From Asterias amurensis (Eukaryota; Echinodermata; Asteroidea; Forcipulatida; Asteriidae): DNA of 64,000 bases. The notes beneath the pieces are model-generated. The model saw only the letters and a program-made list of their open reading frames with translations. It was not told where the DNA came from and did no database searches. The stretch spans positions 14,998,177 to 15,062,176 of the forward strand of contig NC_092659.1 of NCBI RefSeq assembly GCF_032118995.1, given 5' to 3'. The first letter of the stretch is position 1. Every line of letters begins with the position of its first letter. This document shows positions 34,383-46,028 of the stretch, piece by piece. Position numbers and translations under genes: made by a program.

Positions 34383-34759
34383 GGCCTACGAAAAGTTATC
34401 CCCTAGCTCAACCGATAATGACAAAATTTCGAAAAAAGGAGTAGGCCCTACTGCTGTACGAATCTGTTCTCCCTCATACCTATACCCTAGCCTAGGCCTA
34501 GGGCTTTTTTATAAGAAAGAAGGTACATTAATATTATAGTTATGCAGCGCCCAGCATGCACAAATGGGCCCCCCTGGCCTGGGTATAAAACTTAATAAAA
34601 AGTTAAGCCAAGGTGAGACAATTTGAAATCTTACCACCTGACGTTCTGTGTGCTGATCTCGTTGACAATAGTTTCAAGGTACTCTCGCACAATACCATTC
34701 AAGAAGCAAATAATACTTCACTTTTTATCACCCTGATCGGTCGATTCTTGTGTTTGTCA

Positions 34760-34888
34760 GGCCGTGTCCGAAACGGCGATTTTGGCTAGAGCTACGGCTA
34801 GATCGCGCGCGTCTGCCTATTCCTCAACACTGGTAGACGCTCTGATCTAGACGTAGCTGTAGCCGAAGTCGTCGTTTCGGACACGGCC
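34760..34888. mobile_element. Foldback MITE (GGCCGTGTCCGAAACG ends)
   Basis: GGCCGTGTCCGAAACG to CGTTTCGGACACGGCC, with GAGCTACGGCTAGATC arms inside. CpG-rich, so it can mimic a promoter. Confidence 0.75.
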
Positions 34889-35249
34889 TCAGTTTGTTTG
34901 ACACGTTGAAGAAATACCGCCCTCTGCTGCTGACCAATGATCCGGCCCTGCACTCAAAAACTAAACTCGTCCCAAGTCTTTTATATTTTTGTTGACATCA
35001 TCTATCTGCGCTGTGTGTGTTTGTGCAGATGTGGATGGTGGTGGCACGGTGTGTATGTCTGTTTTGTAGCATTTTGCTTACAAACAACTCTTTTGCCACG
35101 AACGCAACGAAGCATTACTAGTACTACCGACATGCTTCGGGTTTCCATCCATGCATGCCAGCTGCTTTTTTTCTGATCCGACAAGCAAAAATGAGCCGCA
35201 TATTGTGAACTCTGCTTCAAAATTATAAATACGTCAACTCAATTCCAAT

Positions 35250-35358
35250 GTTTTGGTTGGATGAATGCTGTTTTCTGTGTGGGAGATATCGGAGAATGCT
35301 TGTGTGGTGGTGAATGCCCGGTCCACTTCCAACCAAGGCCAACCAGCCTGCGTCCCAG
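35250..35358 (+). promoter_or_regulatory. Possible 5' leader exon of the DUF229 gene
   Basis: A CCAA-rich stretch ends in a consensus donor (TCCCAG|GTAGGT at 35359). It is the nearest good donor upstream of the DUF229 coding exon acceptor at 37214, apart from transposon sequence. The link is inference and there is no coding content. Confidence 0.22.
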
Positions 35359-35609
35359 GTAGGTTTCTAGAATATAGAATCATACATTGCTATGGCCATT
35401 GACAGGATGGAGGAAGAAATAGTTTTATTACCCCCACTTTTTTATTGCCAATTCTCTGTGGATATTCAGCGGAGAGCACAGACAGTTGGCCACATGTACA
35501 CACTGTATGTAGTAATGATTGATACACTAGTGGGGTCCTACTAGTGGTCCTACCGTTCCGTCCCATCCCAACTTGATAATCGTCCCAACTATAGTTGGGA
35601 CTGGTCCCA

Positions 35610-36560
35610 ACTTGAGTGTTGCCGTCAACTCGTCAACTCGCCGTCAACTCATTTTCGCGACGTCAACTCATTAAATTTACATGAAAAATCTATAAAAGGG
35701 GCACGGAAGTGTTAAGTCTGGGCTAAACTACATATTTCTCATGGTTTTCGGTAAAAATTCATTCTCAAAAACGACTTTGTGTATAAATCATTGACATCTT
35801 GGGCCAAGACTAATCAATGTGAAAAAGCAAGATGGCGGCCGACAGTTTTGCTGCTTCGAGATAATTTTTTCATGAGAAAAAAACATCAATTTTTATTCCG
35901 AAATATGACCTAAAACTTACGCAAATTCTCTTTGAGCTGATACTTTACAGTTCTATGCTTCTTTTGTGGATTTTAAATGTATGTTGGAGGAGTTGACGGC
36001 GAGTTGACAGCGCAAGTGAGTTGACGGCGAGTTGACGGCAAGCAGTAGGACCCCCTACTAGCCCTACATTGTGTGTGTGGCATGGCCAAGGCTAGCTGAA
36101 TCCTGGCCACACAACTGGGGCTAGGGTCCTACTACTTGCCGTCAACTCGCCGTCAACTCAACTGTGCCGTCAACTCACTTTACCCTCACTTGTGCTGTCA
36201 ACTTGGTGTCAACTCCTCCAATATACATTTAAAATCCACAAAAGAAGCATAGAATTGTAAATTATTAGCTGGAAGAGAATTCGCGTAAGTTTTAGGTTAC
36301 ATTTCGGAATAAAAATTGAGTTTTTTTTCTCGTGAAAAAATTATCTCGAAGCAGCAAAACTGTTGGCCGCCACAAAGTGGTTTTTGTGAATGAAATTTTA
36401 CCAAAAACCATAAGAAATATGTAGTTAAGCCCAGACTTAACACTTCCATGCCCCATTTATGAAATTTGTTCTGTAAATTTAATGAGTTGACGGCACAAAA
36501 ATGAGTTGACGGTGAGTTGACGGCAAGTTGGCGAGTTGATGGCAAGTAGTATGACCACAC
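35610..36560. mobile_element. Inverted pair of 440 bp elements bounded by GAGTTGACGGC motif clusters
   Basis: Element 1 (35610-36050) and element 2 (36123-36555) are inverted, diverged copies. Both ends of each carry several GAGTTGACGGC / GCCGTCAACTC motifs (5-6 per element). Inner sequence such as GCAAAACTGTTGGCCGCC pairs between them. A roughly 70 bp segment with AGTTGGGACTGGTCCCAACT lies outside each end in direct orientation (35550-35620 and 36570-36640). Confidence 0.7.
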
Positions 36561-36719
36561 AAGTGGGGCTGTTCCGCTCCAACTTAATAATGGTCCCAAC
36601 CTTAATTGGGACTGGTCCCAACTTGAGTGTTAAAGTTGGGACGTCCCAACTACATGTATAGTCAGGACAGTAATGCAGGAAAAAAGAGATTAAATTAAGG
36701 TAAATGGCCCAATGACCAG

Positions 36720-36990
36720 CCGTCGATTTCACCAAACTCTTCCTAACTAAGACTTTGGACGATTCAAATTCTGTATCCAGTTTCTGTATCACGCCACCAC
36801 TTTTTCATTCGATATGAAATAATGTAGGCCTAGTATCTAATTTACCTTGCAACGAGATATCCCTTCTTGTAAAAATGATTGAAAAAGTGGTGGCGTGATA
36901 CGGAAAGTTATCCGGACACACCCTAACTTAGGACAAGTTACTCGTTCTAACTTGAGATAGGATTAATCCTAGCGTTTCGTGAAATCTGCT
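36720..36990. mobile_element. Family B-like MITE split by a foldback MITE
   Basis: CGTCGATTTCACCAAACTC to GCGTTTCGTGAAATCTGC is the outer element. 36785-36903 (GTATCACGCCACCACTTTTTC ends) is inserted. Confidence 0.65.
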
Positions 36991-37223
36991 GCCTGCAGGG
37001 CACTAATGTAAAGCCCATTGGAACAGTTATTGTGAAATGCGTTATTATTTTAATTTTTGCGTATTGTTTGGGATAGACTTATAATTTTTTATATGCTTTG
37101 AACTGCCATATTGGTGAAATATGGAAGTTGACAATCGAGGGCGCTATTCATATTATCTGTGAATGAAACAACTATCATTGATGCTGTGTTTCCCTCTGTT
37201 GTGCTTTGTTTCAGGTTATTTCA

Positions 37224-40200
37224 ATGAGATCGATCAGTCGGTCATTAAGGATGGGTTGGACAAGGATACTTTACCTGCATCGACTGGCAGTAGCAACTAC
37301 GTTCCTTGTCTTCTCTGTCGTCATCATACTCCTTCTCTACAACTTTGAGGAGGTACACAGTACACACCGCCAAGACCACAAAAATGCCAATGCTGCAGTG
37401 GTGCTAAGAGAGGGGTTGCATAAAGCTAATCGCGGAGGAGACTCTAAAAAACTACTAAATCACAAGAAACTTGTGAGCCAGAAATTAAGACTTGTGAATG
37501 AGTTTAACAAGGCAAACATCTCCGCACACAAGAATCTTGCCAACTCAAATAACTCTGTGATTGGGGATGGTGGTGCTAGGAAGTATCGGAATCGAGCCGA
37601 TACTAGGAAGGCACTCGCGAGGAAGACGAAGAACGGCAATGGGGACTTGGCGTGTCAGATTCCAGAGATGGACCCGTTTGATGAGACTATTAAACATCTT
37701 ATCTTTGAACCAGAGCCTCTTGAGTGTAAAGGAACAATGGCAACAGATCTTACTCGTAACCAGCTGTCCATCAAGGAATCTGTACTCAAGAAAATGAAGT
37801 ACAATCAGTGCTATGCATCTACCATAGAAAGAATGAGCGATTATTCAAGTCAAATTTCAACCCCTGTCAAGATTAGCTTTGGCACGAAAAATCCCAAGGG
37901 TTACATTCCATTGCAATATAACGTAACAGATGATTTTACTTTTGTATTCTGCGATAACGGCACAACAGACGACTTTGAGGACATGTCACCTTTTGAATTG
38001 GAGTCTCTCTATAAGCTAGCTCCTGACATTTTTGACGTGCATGTGGGTGTTGTTCCGAAACCTAAAGTGAAGGAGCGAGCACGTTCCATCAAACCACCAT
38101 CAGACGGCTTAGGCTTAAACGTCGTCATGCTCGGCTTGGAATCCACCTCGAGAATGAATTTTTTTAGGCAACTTCCAGAGACCTATCAGCTCCTCAGCAG
38201 TTTCAATACTATAGTTTTTGAAGGTTATAACATAGTTGCTGACGCCACCAAAGGGGCTCTTATCCCCTTACTAACCGGTAAGACGGAGTTAGAGCTTCCA
38301 GAGGTCAGACAAGGTGAAGTCAACTCGGAGTACGTGGATACGTACCCACTTATCTGGAACGATTTCGCCAAGAACGGGTACGCTACGATGTTTGCCGAGG
38401 ATTGGCCGGGCATTGCAACCTTCAATTTGAGATTGAACGGCTTTGATAAGCAACCCACAGATCACTACATGAGGAACTTGTGGAATGCCGCTAATACCGA
38501 GAAACACTGTCTCGGATCAAAACCTGTTCACAAAGTCATGTTGGACTATCTGCTGGACTATATGACGGTCTACAAAGATACGCCCCATTTTGCCTTCTCA
38601 TTTCTGGTCGGGTTAACTCACGCCAACATCAACCCTCTAAAACTCATGGATGGTGATCTCTACTGGTTTCTTGCCGACGCAAAGTTTTACAATCTCCTCA
38701 ACAATACGATTCTCTTAATGTTTGGCGATCACGGGTCGCGGTATTCACAGATACGCCAGACGCTCCAGGGCAAGCTTGAAGAACGCCTTCCCTTTATGTC
38801 AATGACGGTGCCTCATTGGTTTCATCGCCGGCATCCTGAACTTTACCGCAAGCTCAAGCTGAACTCACAGCGACTCATGACGCCATTTGACGTCCACGAA
38901 ACACTGAAATCGGTTCTACATCTTGACGTCACACCTGCAGATGTGAGCCAGCGTGGGATCAGTTTTTTCAATGAAATTCCAGAGAAGAGAACATGCACGG
39001 ATGCCCATATTGATGCTCACTGGTGCTCATGTTTGACGTGGGAACCAGCTAGTTCAGAAAAGGTAGACTCAAGTTTTCCCCATTTTACTACTAGATGAAC
39101 ATGTACCATTTCTTTATACCGTTAGTTTCCAGAACTAAAAAAACTCAAATTTTCTGAATCGAGTAACAAGTCTACTACTATAACAGGCCTGGAATTTCAT
39201 CCTTAAGAGGGCAAGTCCATTTTCATTTTGCAAAGATAGGATAGTTGCGATAATCGTAACCCTCGATCTTCCCTGTGGGTGGACTTCTTTTTCGCTCGGC
39301 TCGGCCCCAGCGGCCAGTCTATCCAGGACCGCTGGGATGGGCTAATCGCTTGCACAGATTCTTGCTCAGGAAGTACGTCATGTATGCAGTGCATAGAAAT
39401 ATGGTGCAGTGTGAGTGTGATGCATGATGGGACTGCGCATTATTAAACCAATGACAGTGCATGATACGTTTTCCCATCCCAGCGCCTTTATGGACTTTAT
39501 GTCATTCCTCGCCTGCAATAATAGCCACAAGGCAGTCGTTGAATTTTTGTTGGTGTGTCTTGACCGAAGCGGTCTAGTCCTCAGATGTTTTGACTGGCAT
39601 TAGGCCAGTGGACCAAGGGAGAACACTAAAAGATAAGGAACACAGAGTAAACGTGGCCTTAAAAAAGTGTTTGTCGACCGAGCAAAAGTTCTGCACTGCG
39701 TGGTCTTGACGGATTTTTGTTAAGATTTTCTTGAATTTTAAGTCCTGAATTTTTTTCGCATTGTTTTCTTTCAGACAAAGCAAGCTGCAGGTGCTCTGAT
39801 AAAAATTATCAATAAAAAGACAGAGAGGGTCAGGGACAAGTGTGCTAAGCTGAAACTGAGTATGGTACTACATGCACAACAGATGGTGCCAAACCAGAAG
39901 GTAACTAATAATATAATAGTATCTTATACAGATGTATAATATAGCGCACGTACATGTATCTACTAAAAAGGTACTTTCAAGAGGCCCTTATCGTAAAGAG
40001 AAGGGGTTTGCCCTTGGTGTTCCTGGTCTGATCAGCAGCATATTGCTCTACAGCACTTTGTAAAACCATTACATGTAGCTTGGGCGATATTGATTTATTT
40101 TATTCACGATATATCGCCGACAATATATCGCGATATTCGGTATAATCGCGATTAATTAAATTTGACATCATCAGTTTTCAAACTCCCAGTGAAAGTTGTA

Positions 40201-41212
40201 GAAGAGACAGTCATAGCATAAGAGAGGTGTTCTAATGACCTATTCTTCTGGTTTTACTCCAAACCTATGGGGTGCAAGATGTCTCAGCTAGGAAATACAT
40301 CGCGATGTTGCGATACTTAATCGATATTGGATTTATTGATATTTCGATTAAAACCAAATCGATCCGATATCGAAATCGTTTCCAAATTAGTATCGCGATA
40401 TTCGATAATGTCGTGATTTCGCCCAAGCTTAATTACATGGTGCTACAAAGTAAAAGGTCTCCAGCTCCAAATCGTAGCTCCATATACCTTTCAGGAAACA
40501 AACACCAATCGCTTTGATACGCCCCTTAAGGGGGGGGGGTTGATAAAGCACCATATAAGACCCCATTGTTATTTTTATTACTCACCGTGAGGATCTAATG
40601 TTCGGATAAGGCTTTCATTAATAACTTATTATCTATGGGTGCGTTCGTTTAGCTTCCTTGGGTCTACCCCGTGGTGCTCACTTGGGTGAGCCCATGACAA
40701 GAGCTAAACGAACGACCACTCACCGCTCTCGTCGTGATGTCGTTTACCTGGGGCCCAGCCCCTAAGTGACCCACTCCACAAGCAGGGCACTGGCTATTCG
40801 AATGCACTGGGGCAGACCGGGGATGACCCAGGGAAGCTAGAATGCACCCAATAATAGGGTTTGTCATTTCTTGCAGGTTCTGCGTTTCACGAAAACTGAC
40901 GATCACAATCAGCGGTTGGCGTCTTTCAGCAACGGCTCCACAGTCAACGTCACCGAGCTCCCTATCCTGTTTCAGGTCACCGTGGAAACCCTTCCCGGTA
41001 ACGGCCTCTTTGAAGGCACCATCAAGGTCCTCCCTCAAAGCACTGCCGGCATTTTTGTGTACGAAACATCAGGGGACATCAGCCGCATCAACAAATACGG
41101 TAAACAAGGCGATTGCATTAAGGAGTCCATCCCGCACTTAATGATGTTTTGCTACTGCAAGAGTATTGAGAACACTCGCAAAAAATTGCCCCCAAAACGC
41201 AAACAGTTATAA
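37224..41212 (+). CDS. DUF229 family type II membrane protein (alkaline-phosphatase/sulfatase-like fold), 3 exons
   Basis: Exons: 37224-39062, 39775-39900, 40877-41212, all phase 0, 766 aa. The acceptor CAG at 37212-37214 lies just upstream, so the ATG at 37224 is the first in the coding exon and a leader exon lies further upstream. Residues about 21-41 are a single hydrophobic anchor after a basic N-terminus (type II, luminal catalytic domain). DUF229 landmarks in order: CDNGTTDDF; GLESTSRMNFFRQLP (304 on); NIVADATKGALIPLLTGK; FAEDWPGIATFNLRLNGFDK; HCLGSKPVHKVMLDY; NTILLMFGDHGSRYSQIR (Asp-His about 502-503); EERLPF; TPFDVHETL; a Cys-rich tail CTDAHIDAHWCSC; then exon 3 with GLFEGTIKV and GDISRINKYGKQGDC. 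The fold belongs to the alkaline phosphatase superfamily. Substrate is unknown. The usual Asp before the presumed nucleophile Ser (G-x-D-S) is Glu here. Confidence 0.93.
39985..40078 (+). mobile_element. SINE S1 tail fragment
   Basis: CTTATCGTAAAGAGAAGGGGTTTG and the following GGTGTTCCTGG match the 3' body of the S1 SINE at 18150-18190. It lies in the second DUF229 intron. Confidence 0.5.
40079..40431. mobile_element. Foldback element rich in CGATAT
   Basis: AGCTTGGGCGATATTGA to GATTTCGCCCAAGCT, with many CGATAT/ATCGCG motifs between. A related CGATAT-rich patch is at 21595-21685. DUF229 intron 2. Confidence 0.65.
40637..40852. mobile_element. Foldback MITE directly before DUF229 exon 3
   Basis: TGGGTGCGTTCGTTTAGCTTCC to GGAAGCTAGAATGCACCCA. 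It ends 24 bp before exon 3, so the element lies next to the polypyrimidine tract. Confidence 0.75.
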
Positions 41213-41264
41213 TATTTCTAATTCTAATGTTTGGGTACCCTCAGTGGTTTAAAAAATTCTTGTT

Positions 41265-41366
41265 TAAAGGCAGGGTATAATTTTTGGTTACCTGGTGTAT
41301 CCCAACATATAAAATAACAAACCTGTGTAAATTTTGGCTCAATTAGTCATTAAAGTTGCAAGAAAA
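41265..41366. mobile_element. Family A MITE fragment
   Basis: TTAAAGGCAGGG, then CTGGTGTATCCCAACATA, ATAACAAACCTGTG and GCTCAATTAGTCATTAAAG. Only the first quarter remains. It lies 50 bp after the DUF229 stop codon. Confidence 0.6.
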
Positions 41367-41379
41367 TACTGCATAGAAT

Positions 41380-42260
41380 TGTATAATTGTAGGTTTTTTA
41401 TAGGCCTATCCAATGAAATCCTTGTACCCAATGAAATCGTTGGGCTTGTAAGACCAGTGCCTGCCTTAATTCTTGTGGATAAAGACGGGGGACCAGTCTA
41501 CAAATCTAGAGCAAGTTCGAGTGTGCACAATGGTTAACTAAAGGTTGACCATTTTGACTCGAACCCAGGCTGGTCGACCATTGGTTGACTACTGTGGTCG
41601 ACCATTTGGAACCAGCCTCGAGCCCATGGTTTCTTCACTGGTCCCAACAACATGTTCCATTCTAACATGTGTTAAGCGCAGAGGGGAACCAGTGACACTT
41701 TAGCGAAAAGGTGGAAGGTTTACTACGCGCATGTGCGTTGCTAGTCTGTGGTCGACCACTGGTGGACTAAATGTGCGCACTCGAACTTGCTCCTAGCTGC
41801 AGTATCGTAACAGAGATATGGAAAGCTTACATTACTGCAGGTTTATCCAATGAAATCATTGTATCCAATGAAATCAATGGGCCTGTAAACCCAGTGCGTG
41901 CCTTAATCCTTGTGGATAAAGACAGTGGGACCAGTCTACAAATTTAGCTGCAGTATCATAACCCAGATATGGAAAGCTTACATCACTGCATGTTTATTTA
42001 ATGAAATCATTGTATCAAATGAAATCATTGGGCTTGTAAACCCAGTGCGTGCCTTAATCCTTGTGGATAAAGACAGTGGGACCAGTCCACAAATTTAGCT
42101 GCAGTGAAATATAAATATGGAAAGCTTACATCACTGCATGTTTATTGAATGAAATCATTGTATCCAATGAAATCAATGAAGCTGTAAGACCAGGGCCTGC
42201 TAAATCCTTGTGGATAAAGACTGGGGACCAGTCAACAAATCTAGCTGCAGTGTTTTGAAG
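41380..42260 (+). repeat. About 150 bp tandem repeat, four units, interrupted by a MITE
   Basis: Units contain CCAATGAAATCATTG, TTAATCCTTGTGGATAAAGA and ACCAGTCTACAAAT..TAG. CTGCAGT marks unit joints at 41797, 41949, 42099 and 42246. The first unit (41380-41509) is split off by a MITE at 41510-41792. Confidence 0.8.
41510..41792. mobile_element. MITE inserted in the tandem repeat, CTAG target duplication
   Basis: AGCAAGTTCGAGTGTGCACA to TGTGCGCACTCGAACTTGCT. CTAG lies on both sides (41506-41509, 41793-41796). Confidence 0.8.
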
Positions 42261-43074
42261 GAGAGACAAGCAGTTAATATAATTATCAGGCAGACCTTAG
42301 AGAAGAGTGATTTCTATGTTAAGACAGGAAGTTACAAAGGCAATAATAGCTTAATCATATATGAAATATATGAAATGTATATGAAATATATTAATTATAT
42401 GAAATCTAATTTCTCAGTACTCAAAAGTTATGTAGATTATATGTAGATGGAGAGCAGACAGTAGGAATTGATACTTTGCATGGTGGAGACAATCAAAGCA
42501 TACCGATCGAAATGTTCAGTTGTCAACCACCGGTTCTTTTCATAACCAACACTGCTCAGAGTCAGAATAGATGTACACATGGTGCTACCCCAAACCTTAC
42601 TGCAAAGTGTATGTACATTTACATGTACTTATAGATGTACAAATGTAGTTACATCATAAAGATGATAAAATACTTTTTTATTTTGTGATATTTTTTTGTA
42701 GTTGGTGATCTTTTTATGGAGAAGCATGTAGCTACATGTATTACTACTGCAACTACTAGTTCTACTACTATTTTTATGTAATTTTGTATTTGCTTGGTGC
42801 ATTGAAATATTACCATAAAGTACTTACTGTAATGTTTTTGCAAATATTACCATTTTGTAAATAGATCGGTAAAGGAAAAGAGTAATTTTTATTATTTTTA
42901 TATTATTCTTGAATCAAAATAATTCACATTGGTATAAATACTTCATATCTTATAACTATCCAACGAAACATCGAAACAACGAAATAGCCTAACAAATTAA
43001 AAACTTTTGTACTGCTTTGCTCAGTTGATTTTTTTCAAATCAGGTTTCGAACAGTCTTATGTAGAGTGTTTATT

Positions 43075-43190
43075 GCAGTGGACTTAGATTCTGTAATTTA
43101 CAGCTAGAGGTTGAATCCTGGCTTTAACATAATTGCTTCTCTCCACCCAGGATTACAAGTTGGTATTGGTGTGAGAGCTCTGGGGAGCAG
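43075..43190 (+). mobile_element. SINE fragment, S1-related
   Basis: Carries GGTTGAATCCTGG followed by CATAATTGCTTCTCTCCACC, the middle of the 44732-type SINE. The head is truncated. The right side abuts a foldback element at 43191. Confidence 0.5.
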
Positions 43191-43370
43191 CTAGTCTTGG
43201 CTCAAGACGTCAATGATTTATAGTGGATAGTGTACTGTGATTGGTTGTAAGACTGGATTGCACTAACCAGACAAGTTGGTTAAATCATACCGTAGGAGGG
43301 CTATATATGTACACCCGAGAGCGCAGTACACTGTCAACTATTGATTACTGACGTCTTGGGCCAAGACTAG
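43191..43370. mobile_element. Foldback MITE (CTAGTCTTGGCTCAAGACG ends)
   Basis: CTAGTCTTGGCTCAAGACGTC to GACGTCTTGGGCCAAGACTAG. A relic end occurs at 35790-35820. Confidence 0.75.
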
Positions 43371-44163
43371 GGAGCTACCTGCGATAGGGGAATGGAAATA
43401 TCCACAGTAATTTAATGACTAGGAAACCGGATAGAAAACACGGTCCTCATGAGCCATGTTAGCCCAGAAGAGACTTTACTTGGTTTTCACCATTTTACAA
43501 AGTACTTAACTACACAGTATGCAATGTTGAGATATACTGAACTGTTTTCGGAGTTGTGTCTAGTTGTGTCACTTTTGAAATAGCGTTTAGTCTTATGTCG
43601 TTTGGGCGGAACACCCGTCACATGTCAGCCATTTTTTGCCATTACAGTGCCAGACATTTTAGGTGTCAACATGTTGTCTTTTAAGTATTTTTTTCTTTAG
43701 AATACACATGTATATTATATGGGGTGTAGGAGTTTCTTTGTCTATTAAATAGACACAGAATTGTTGTATTTATTGTGAACAGTCTCCAAGTGACATGGAT
43801 CTACATGTATGTATGAGTTATTAAAAACAACTATTGCATGCATTTTGCTTCCCTGCTTTGTCGCAGAATATAAACACTCTGTGAAATCTTGCTTTTCCAT
43901 TTCACTCAACTTCACTTCGTGAAATGAAAAAGGCAGATTTCACCTTGGCACTGTGACCATGCACCCAAAATGCGTGCAATACTTGTACTACATGCATACA
44001 ATGTACATGTACATGCAATTGTATTGAGTATTCGAGCTAGCTGTGCAATGTGCCATGTGCTATATAGTGCAGTATACACCTTCATGATCAATACATTGCC
44101 TCACCTTTGTCAGTGCTACCACAACTGTTTTCTTTTTCAGTTTCTGTATTCAGTATGAGTTTT

Positions 44164-44405
44164 AATTTAGGGTTGAACAAAGACAAATCTACTGGAGCGG
44201 GATTTGAACCAACGATCTGTGGATTAACGTGGAGGCGCTCTACCAACTGAGCTACATGTATCTACATGTAGCCCTATGTTGACAGTCTCCCAATTTTGTC
44301 ACTGTCTTCATTTGGGGGGGGGGGGGGGCGGGATGCCAGGCGGAAGCCATTTAACTGAATGGCTCTCTGATCCCGCTGTAGTCAATTTGTCTTTGTTCAA
44401 CCCAA
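44164..44405. mobile_element. Family T inverted tRNA-like element, diverged copy
   Basis: Begins TTTAGGGTTGAACAAAGAC, contains a minus-strand tRNA-like block (GGCGCTCTACCAACTGAGCT) and ends TTTGTCTTTGTTCAACCC. The middle has a G-run. Confidence 0.55.
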
Positions 44406-44731
44406 GATCGCTTAAAACTTGCCCAGTCAGTTTTCCTTGTGGTTTATTATTTGATATCAGTTTAATTCTAAAAGGGTAATGGAATTTGGTAAATTCATAC
44501 GTTTGTGTTTTTGGAGTTGGATTCTTGAGTCAGACCAACTTGTGGAGTTTGTAATGATTTCAGACAGCATGTATACATGGTATATCTGACAATTACCGGT
44601 ACCTAACTGGCTTATAGGTCATGTTTCAATCTGTTAATTTTTGTATATATTATTTTTTGAGCAATCGTATACAAGTATTACATACATGTGCTGCATAGCT
44701 AGAGGGCTTAAACACTGGTACGATTAAAATT

Positions 44732-45010
44732 TGTGGGGTGTCGTGGTCGAGCTGCTTGTGGCATTGGACTCCAATTCTGTAATGTACAGAATGTGGGTCC
44801 AAATCCTGGCACTGGTCAGCCGTGACACTTGTGTCCTTGAGCAAGGCACTTCATCATAATTGCTTCTCTCCACTCAGGAGTACAAATGGGTACCGGCAAG
44901 AGCTGGGGGATAACCTGCTATGGACTGGCATCCTGTCTAGGTGGAATATATAGCAATATTCTCAGTTGTTTATTGCCAAAGAAACCCGGATATAAACACA
45001 CACCTGATGA
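44732..45010 (+). mobile_element. tRNA-derived SINE, S1-related
   Basis: The head GTCGTGGTCGAGCTGCTTG through GGGTCCAAATCCTGG is followed by CCGTGACACTTGTGTCC, GAGCAAGGCACTTC and AATTGCTTCTCTCCAC. It has the same organisation as 33165-33420. Confidence 0.65.
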
Positions 45011-45641
45011 GCCAAACTGGCTTGGGACAGACATTGCTTATTTTTTTGACCAGACATGAGAAGTAAAAATTGACTCGGAACATCACTGTTGATTAAAATT
45101 TACAAATTATCACAATATGTTTATTCATCAAAAGTCATTAACATGCTTGCCAATTTCAGAATGTATACAATTTACAGTTTAAAGTCACCTGCTTTTTCCC
45201 CAATTAAAATGATACAAACTGCTATATACAGGGTTTTGATTTCAATGTAGATCACTTGATTCAACATAAAGACATAAAAAGGCACTTAGTTAACTAGAAA
45301 CAAGCTGCTAAAAGTATTTGCATTAGTTTTCTCTAAACAAGAGGAATCGTGCCACTATGAGTATTCAACTACCATAGTGTAGTATTATAAAAGTAGGATT
45401 GTAGCGGAATGTACAGTTTAAAGTAATGGAGTAATTATAATGGTCAGATTATTAAATTATATTTTTCGATATCTTCATAGCAATTTAATTGTTAATTTGA
45501 AACATTGTCCGTTGTGGACATTTCATTTAAACTAGGGTTGTGCCAACAGGGTATCAAAACTACTTTAATGAGTAGTTACATGTATCTAGCCATGCATAGA
45601 GCAAGGTTGCTAGCTGGGGCTGATGGTGGTGTAATGTATAA

Positions 45642-46028
45642 GCCTGGGTGACTAGTGCGACTAGTGTCAAAGTCGCAAGTATTGATTTCTTAGTAGATTC
45701 GCAACTACCATTTTTAAACTCCTCGGTTAATCGTGCCGCCGTGACTACTACAGAGTCACGACTACTACATAGTCGCGACTACCTGTTTGGTGAACCAATT
45801 GTGTCACACACGACTATTCACGACAACATAGTTACTTATGAAACACAATCAGGCATCAGTGACACAATCCTTCAATCCATTTAGCGTGATTTTTACTAGA
45901 CTGCGCCTGAGGCAAACAATATGCCGCAATGTATCTTGGCTATTAAAAAGTAGTCACACATAGTGTCAAAGTCGCGACTATCTGAGGCGCGACCAGTGGA
46001 TTAGTTAATTTCACTAGTCGCCCAGGCC
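45642..46028. mobile_element. Foldback MITE (GCCTGGGTGACTAGTG ends)
   Basis: GCCTGGGTGACTAGTGCGAC to CACTAGTCGCCCAGGC. Many GTCGCGACTA motifs inside. Confidence 0.75.

Noticed and set aside
34758..34890. CpG-rich promoter between SMCO4 and DUF229
   Set aside because: The CpG-rich block is a foldback MITE; no independent promoter sign.
40664..41141. Minus-strand 124-aa and plus-strand 99-aa frames over DUF229 exon 3
   Set aside because: Shadows of the real coding frame 40877-41212 and the adjoining MITE.
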